Shown: positions 33,277 through 35,238 of the stretch, piece by piece | Layout of the letters: each line of letters opens with the position of its first letter | Numbering within the stretch: position 1 is the stretch's first letter | Assembly (NCBI GenBank): GCA_016871295.1 | Contig: VFZD01000001.1 | Span: 83,553 to 118,790 of the forward strand | Direction: 5' to 3' | Origin: Actinomycetota bacterium | GTDB taxonomy: Bacteria; Actinomycetota; Acidimicrobiia; Acidimicrobiales; Ilumatobacteraceae | DNA: 35,238 nucleotides | Position numbers and translations under genes: made by a program | The notes under the pieces: model-generated | What the model saw: the letters and a program-made list of their open reading frames with translations, nothing else | Databases searched by the model: none | Told to the model about the DNA's origin: nothing

Positions 33277-34335
33277 TTAGATCTTGAGCGCTTGTGAAAC
33301 CGCCTCGGCAAACGTGTCGATGTCCTGGGATTTGACGTCCCATGCCGTCATCCATCGATATTTGTGGTTGGGGGCGTCCCAATCCCAAAAGAACGCCCAG
33401 TCTTGCAACGCCTGGGCGGCTCGCGGCTGAATTGTCGGAAAAAGGCTGTTCACGGCCGGGGGAGCGTGCAGGCCGAGCGATTCGTGATGCCGGGTTTTTT
33501 CGTACAAGGCGAGTGCCATCGCATTGGCTTGACCGCCAAGTTTGAAAAACAGATCAGTCCGCAGCAACTCGATGTATTGCGCCGAAATGAACCGCATCTT
33601 GCTGTGCAATTGAGTTATCTGTTTGCGGATATTCTCGACGCGATCGCCGAGACCCGTGTTGAAAAACACGACGGCTTCGCCGAACACCAAACCCGCCTTG
33701 GTGCCACCGAAACTCAACACATCGACCCCGGCGTCGACGGTGAAACTACGCAAAGCCTGCGGGCTGGCGCCGAGTGCCGCGGCGGCGTTGGCTAGTCGCG
33801 CGCCGTCCATGTGCACGAGCAAGCCGTGCTGGTGCGCCACGGCACAAATTTCGCGCACCTCGCCGGCCGAGTAGAGCGTGCCCAGCTCCGTGGCCTGGGT
33901 TATCGACACGACGGCGGGCTGGGCGTGGTGAATGTTGCCGCGCAAGTGCACGACGTCCAAAATGTCTTGCGGCGTGAGCTTGGCATCGGGCGACGGGCGG
34001 GTCTGAAGTTTGGCGCCGAGAATTCGTTCGGGTGCGCCCGCTTCGTCGACGGCGATGTGAGCCATCTCGGTGCAGACGACCGAGTCGGCGGGCTTGAGCA
34101 TGCAGGCGAGGGCCAAAACATTGGCGCCCGTGCCGCCGTACACGAATTCGGTGCGCACTTGGCGACCGAACAGATCGTTGAACAGTTGCCGAGCCTGCTC
34201 GGTATACACGTCTTGGCCGTAGGCGAGAGCATGATCGGCGTTGGCTCGAACCAACGCCTGAACGATGTCGGGATGCGCCCCGGCGGCGTTGTCAGACGCC
34301 ATCATCCGCGGCGGGCGAGGCAGGCTAATTGGCAC
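33277..34335 (-). CDS. Low-specificity threonine aldolase-like PLP enzyme
   Basis: Fold type I PLP enzyme of the threonine aldolase/beta-eliminating lyase family, cleaving threonine or related beta-hydroxy amino acids to glycine and an aldehyde. Present are GGTGANVLAL (phosphate site), LLVHMDGARLANAA (PLP-binding D177) and the Schiff-base lysine K213 in SFGGTKAGL. 352 residues is normal. GTG at 34333-34335 with CATACT 5 bases upstream; the ATG pair at residues 11-12 is an alternative. The whiB promoter begins right at its stop codon. Confidence 0.9.
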   Translation of the reverse strand: MPISLPRPPRMMASDNAAGAHPDIVQALVRANADHALAYGQDVYTEQARQLFNDLFGRQVRTEFVYGGTGANVLALACMLKPADSVVCTEMAHIAVDEAGAPERILGAKLQTRPSPDAKLTPQDILDVVHLRGNIHHAQPAVVSITQATELGTLYSAGEVREICAVAHQHGLLVHMDGARLANAAAALGASPQALRSFTVDAGVDVLSFGGTKAGLVFGEAVVFFNTGLGDRVENIRKQITQLHSKMRFISAQYIELLRTDLFFKLGGQANAMALALYEKTRHHESLGLHAPPAVNSLFPTIQPRAAQALQDWAFFWDWDAPNHKYRWMTAWDVKSQDIDTFAEAVSQALKI

Positions 34336-34340
34336 GGTTC

Positions 34341-34346
34341 AGTATG
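34341..34346 (-). promoter_or_regulatory. Possible -10 box for threonine aldolase gene (CATACT, 5 bases to GTG)
   Basis: Minus-strand CATACT, 5 bases, GTG. It deviates from the common TAnnnT and 6-base spacing, so it is weaker support than the others. Confidence 0.3.
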
Positions 34347-34370
34347 CCCACTCGGACAACTCGACTCGGG

Positions 34371-34376
34371 TAGGTT
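34371..34376 (+). promoter_or_regulatory. -10 box for the 34383 gene (TAGGTT, 6 bases to ATG)
   Basis: TAGGTT, then TCTGTC, then ATG at 34383. No -35 at good spacing. Confidence 0.5.
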
Positions 34377-34382
34377 TCTGTC

Positions 34383-34760
34383 ATGACGAAATCAACGGAA
34401 CTCAAAACCCACGAAGATCGTTGTCAATGGTGCCGTTCGCCGTTCAGCCAGCGCCAAGGGGCGGGCAGGCCACGCCGGTTTTGCAGCCAGGCGTGTCGCC
34501 AATGGGACTGGGTGGCGCGGCAGCGGGCCACCGAACTGGCCCTGAGCGAAGACGAATTGGTGATAGCCCGCAAGGAACTTGACGCCTTGCGCGACCAGAT
34601 CTATGTCTTGAAGTGCGCGATCGCCGACGTCGAGGCCGACCTCGACCCGGCGGTAGACCCGACGACCAGAGACTTCAAAGCGGCTCTCAAATGGCTTCTA
34701 CAGGCCGCCAAACCGCTGGCAAACGAGCAACTGCACCCGAGTCCGAGCCGGGCCGCATGA
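34383..34760 (+). CDS. Small zinc-finger-like protein (CxxC ... GRPRRFC motif)
   Basis: 125 residues. The N-terminal part carries C14-x2-C17-x16-C34-x3-C38 with GRPRRFCSQACRQ between, a motif common in small actinobacterial proteins of unknown function and likely to bind zinc. Then comes a charged helical segment (WVARQRATELALSEDELVIARKELDAL), probably a coiled coil, and a mixed C-terminal tail. The positively charged motif suggests DNA or RNA binding (inference). ATG at 34383 fits the -10 box 6 bases upstream. Divergent from the threonine aldolase gene. Confidence 0.75.
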   Translation: MTKSTELKTHEDRCQWCRSPFSQRQGAGRPRRFCSQACRQWDWVARQRATELALSEDELVIARKELDALRDQIYVLKCAIADVEADLDPAVDPTTRDFKAALKWLLQAAKPLANEQLHPSPSRAA

Positions 34761-34802
34761 GCCCTGTAAGGCCTGTTCTGGCGCGTCTGGGTAAATCCCA
34801 AT

Positions 34803-34840
34803 TCGCCCATAATGTTAGTTATGTAAAGTTAATGGCGAGT
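34803..34840 (+). repeat. AT-rich imperfect inverted repeat
   Basis: Arms TCGCCCATAA (left, about 34803-34812) and TTAATGGCGA (right, about 34829-34838) are nearly inverse copies: the right arm reads TCGCCATTAA on the other strand. They flank an AT-rich core TGTTAGTTATGTAAAG. It stands out from the GC-rich surroundings and lies in the 131-base gap between two plus-strand genes. It could be a regulatory site, a weak terminator or a recombination site. Confidence 0.4.
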
Positions 34841-34891
34841 TGAAGCAAGCGGTTTCGTCGGATCCACGCTTCCCTGCCAACATCGTCTCGT

Positions 34892-35238
34892 ATGCCTGCA
34901 CCGAAGTCGTTGCCAAATCTCGGCATGGATGCCAGTGCCGTATTTGACGCCCTCGAGGCACTGCGGTGCGATGATGTGCGTTGGCGTGAGGGTCGAGCCT
35001 TCAGCCTCGCCTATAACGCCGGCCCCGAGGTGCTGGCTGTGGCTGAAGAGGCCTATCGGCGGTTTAGTGGCGAGAACGCCCTGAACACGGATGCGTTCCC
35101 GAGTTTGCGGCAAATTCAGGCCGATGTCGTGGATATGACCAAGCCGTGGCTCGGCGCCTCGGCAGATGCCGCGGGGTACATGACCTCGGGTGGCACCGAG
35201 AGCATCTTGATGGCCGTCAAGTCGGCGCGCGATCGTCT
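34892..35238 (+). CDS. Sphingosine-1-phosphate-lyase-like PLP-dependent decarboxylase, N-terminal part (3' end cut)
   Basis: The frame from ATG at 34892 runs off the window end with 115 codons. It has the N-terminal region of group II/SPL-type PLP decarboxylases: DALRCDDVRWREGRAFSLAYNAG-like opening (about residues 21-44), then ENALNTDAFPSLRQIQADVV, and YMTSGGTESILMAVKSARD, which forms the PLP-phosphate site. The Schiff-base lysine lies beyond the window. ATG is chosen because the frame is closed by TGA at 34841 and no other good start intervenes. Family members include sphingosine-phosphate lyases and aspartate or glutamate decarboxylases; the substrate is unknown. Confidence 0.85.
   Translation, partial: MPAPKSLPNLGMDASAVFDALEALRCDDVRWREGRAFSLAYNAGPEVLAVAEEAYRRFSGENALNTDAFPSLRQIQADVVDMTKPWLGASADAAGYMTSGGTESILMAVKSARDR

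Noticed and set aside
1-35238. CRISPR arrays, tRNA/rRNA genes, insertion sequences
   Set aside because: No regularly spaced repeats, no cloverleaf-like or rRNA-like sequence, no transposase-like frames and no terminal repeats flanking a gene were seen.

Overview
The window looks like chromosomal DNA from a high-GC actinomycete, most likely class Acidimicrobiia or a close relative. The evidence is a complete Pup-proteasome locus, a WhiB regulator, an actinobacterial-type transaldolase, a TrmI-like tRNA methyltransferase beside the proteasome ATPase, and the order pafA ... tatB-tatC-helY familiar from mycobacteria. The class assignment is inference. I see 38 protein genes, two of them cut by the window edges. 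I see no tRNA, rRNA, CRISPR array, insertion sequence or prophage, and no gene-free stretch longer than about 165 bases.

Layout. 1-3100 (+): the end of RNase D, a small hypothetical, the translational GTPase TypA/BipA and a small helical hypothetical. 3101-7616 (-): a compact operon of a small hypothetical, transketolase, transaldolase and a LOG-family nucleotide phosphoribohydrolase. 7667-12641 (+): an NDP-forming acyl-CoA ligase, a PBP4-type D,D-carboxypeptidase, two small membrane proteins and TrmI. 12675-12920 (-): a ferredoxin. 13075-19410 (+): the Pup-proteasome system, mpa/arc, dop, pup, prcB, prcA, pafA. 19439-26465: signal peptidase I (+), a glycerophosphodiester phosphodiesterase (-), tatB-tatC (+), a Ski2/Mtr4-like helicase (+), a DAG-kinase C-terminal-domain protein (+) and an M20 amidohydrolase (+). 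26543-29188 (+): a duplicated ThyX-like protein, an acidic Cys-rich protein and a GNAT acetyltransferase. 29197-35238: crotonase and a hypothetical (-), gamma-carbonic-anhydrase-like protein (+), a kinase-fold protein, WhiB and threonine aldolase (-), a small zinc-finger protein (+) and the start of a sphingosine-1-phosphate-lyase-like PLP enzyme (+).

How the genes work together. Pup (C-terminal GGQ) is deamidated by Dop, ligated to target lysines by PafA, recognised by the Mpa coiled coils and threaded into the PrcA/PrcB 20S core. Transketolase and transaldolase run the non-oxidative pentose phosphate pathway, and the coupled LOG enzyme would release ribose 5-phosphate that can feed it. TatB/TatC and signal peptidase I are export functions.

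The strongest overall pattern is regulatory. At 13 of about 38 starts a TAnnnT hexamer lies exactly 6 bases before an ATG or GTG, and three more have 7-8 bases. This is the signature of leaderless transcription from a -10 box. Shine-Dalgarno sequences are obvious at only a few genes (for example mpa). The window reads mostly as housekeeping DNA. I found no convincing new multi-gene system. The best novelty candidates are the tandem ThyX-like fusion, the stand-alone DAG-kinase C-terminal domain, the LOG-pentose phosphate coupling, the atypical carbonic-anhydrase-like protein and an AT-rich inverted repeat near the right end.
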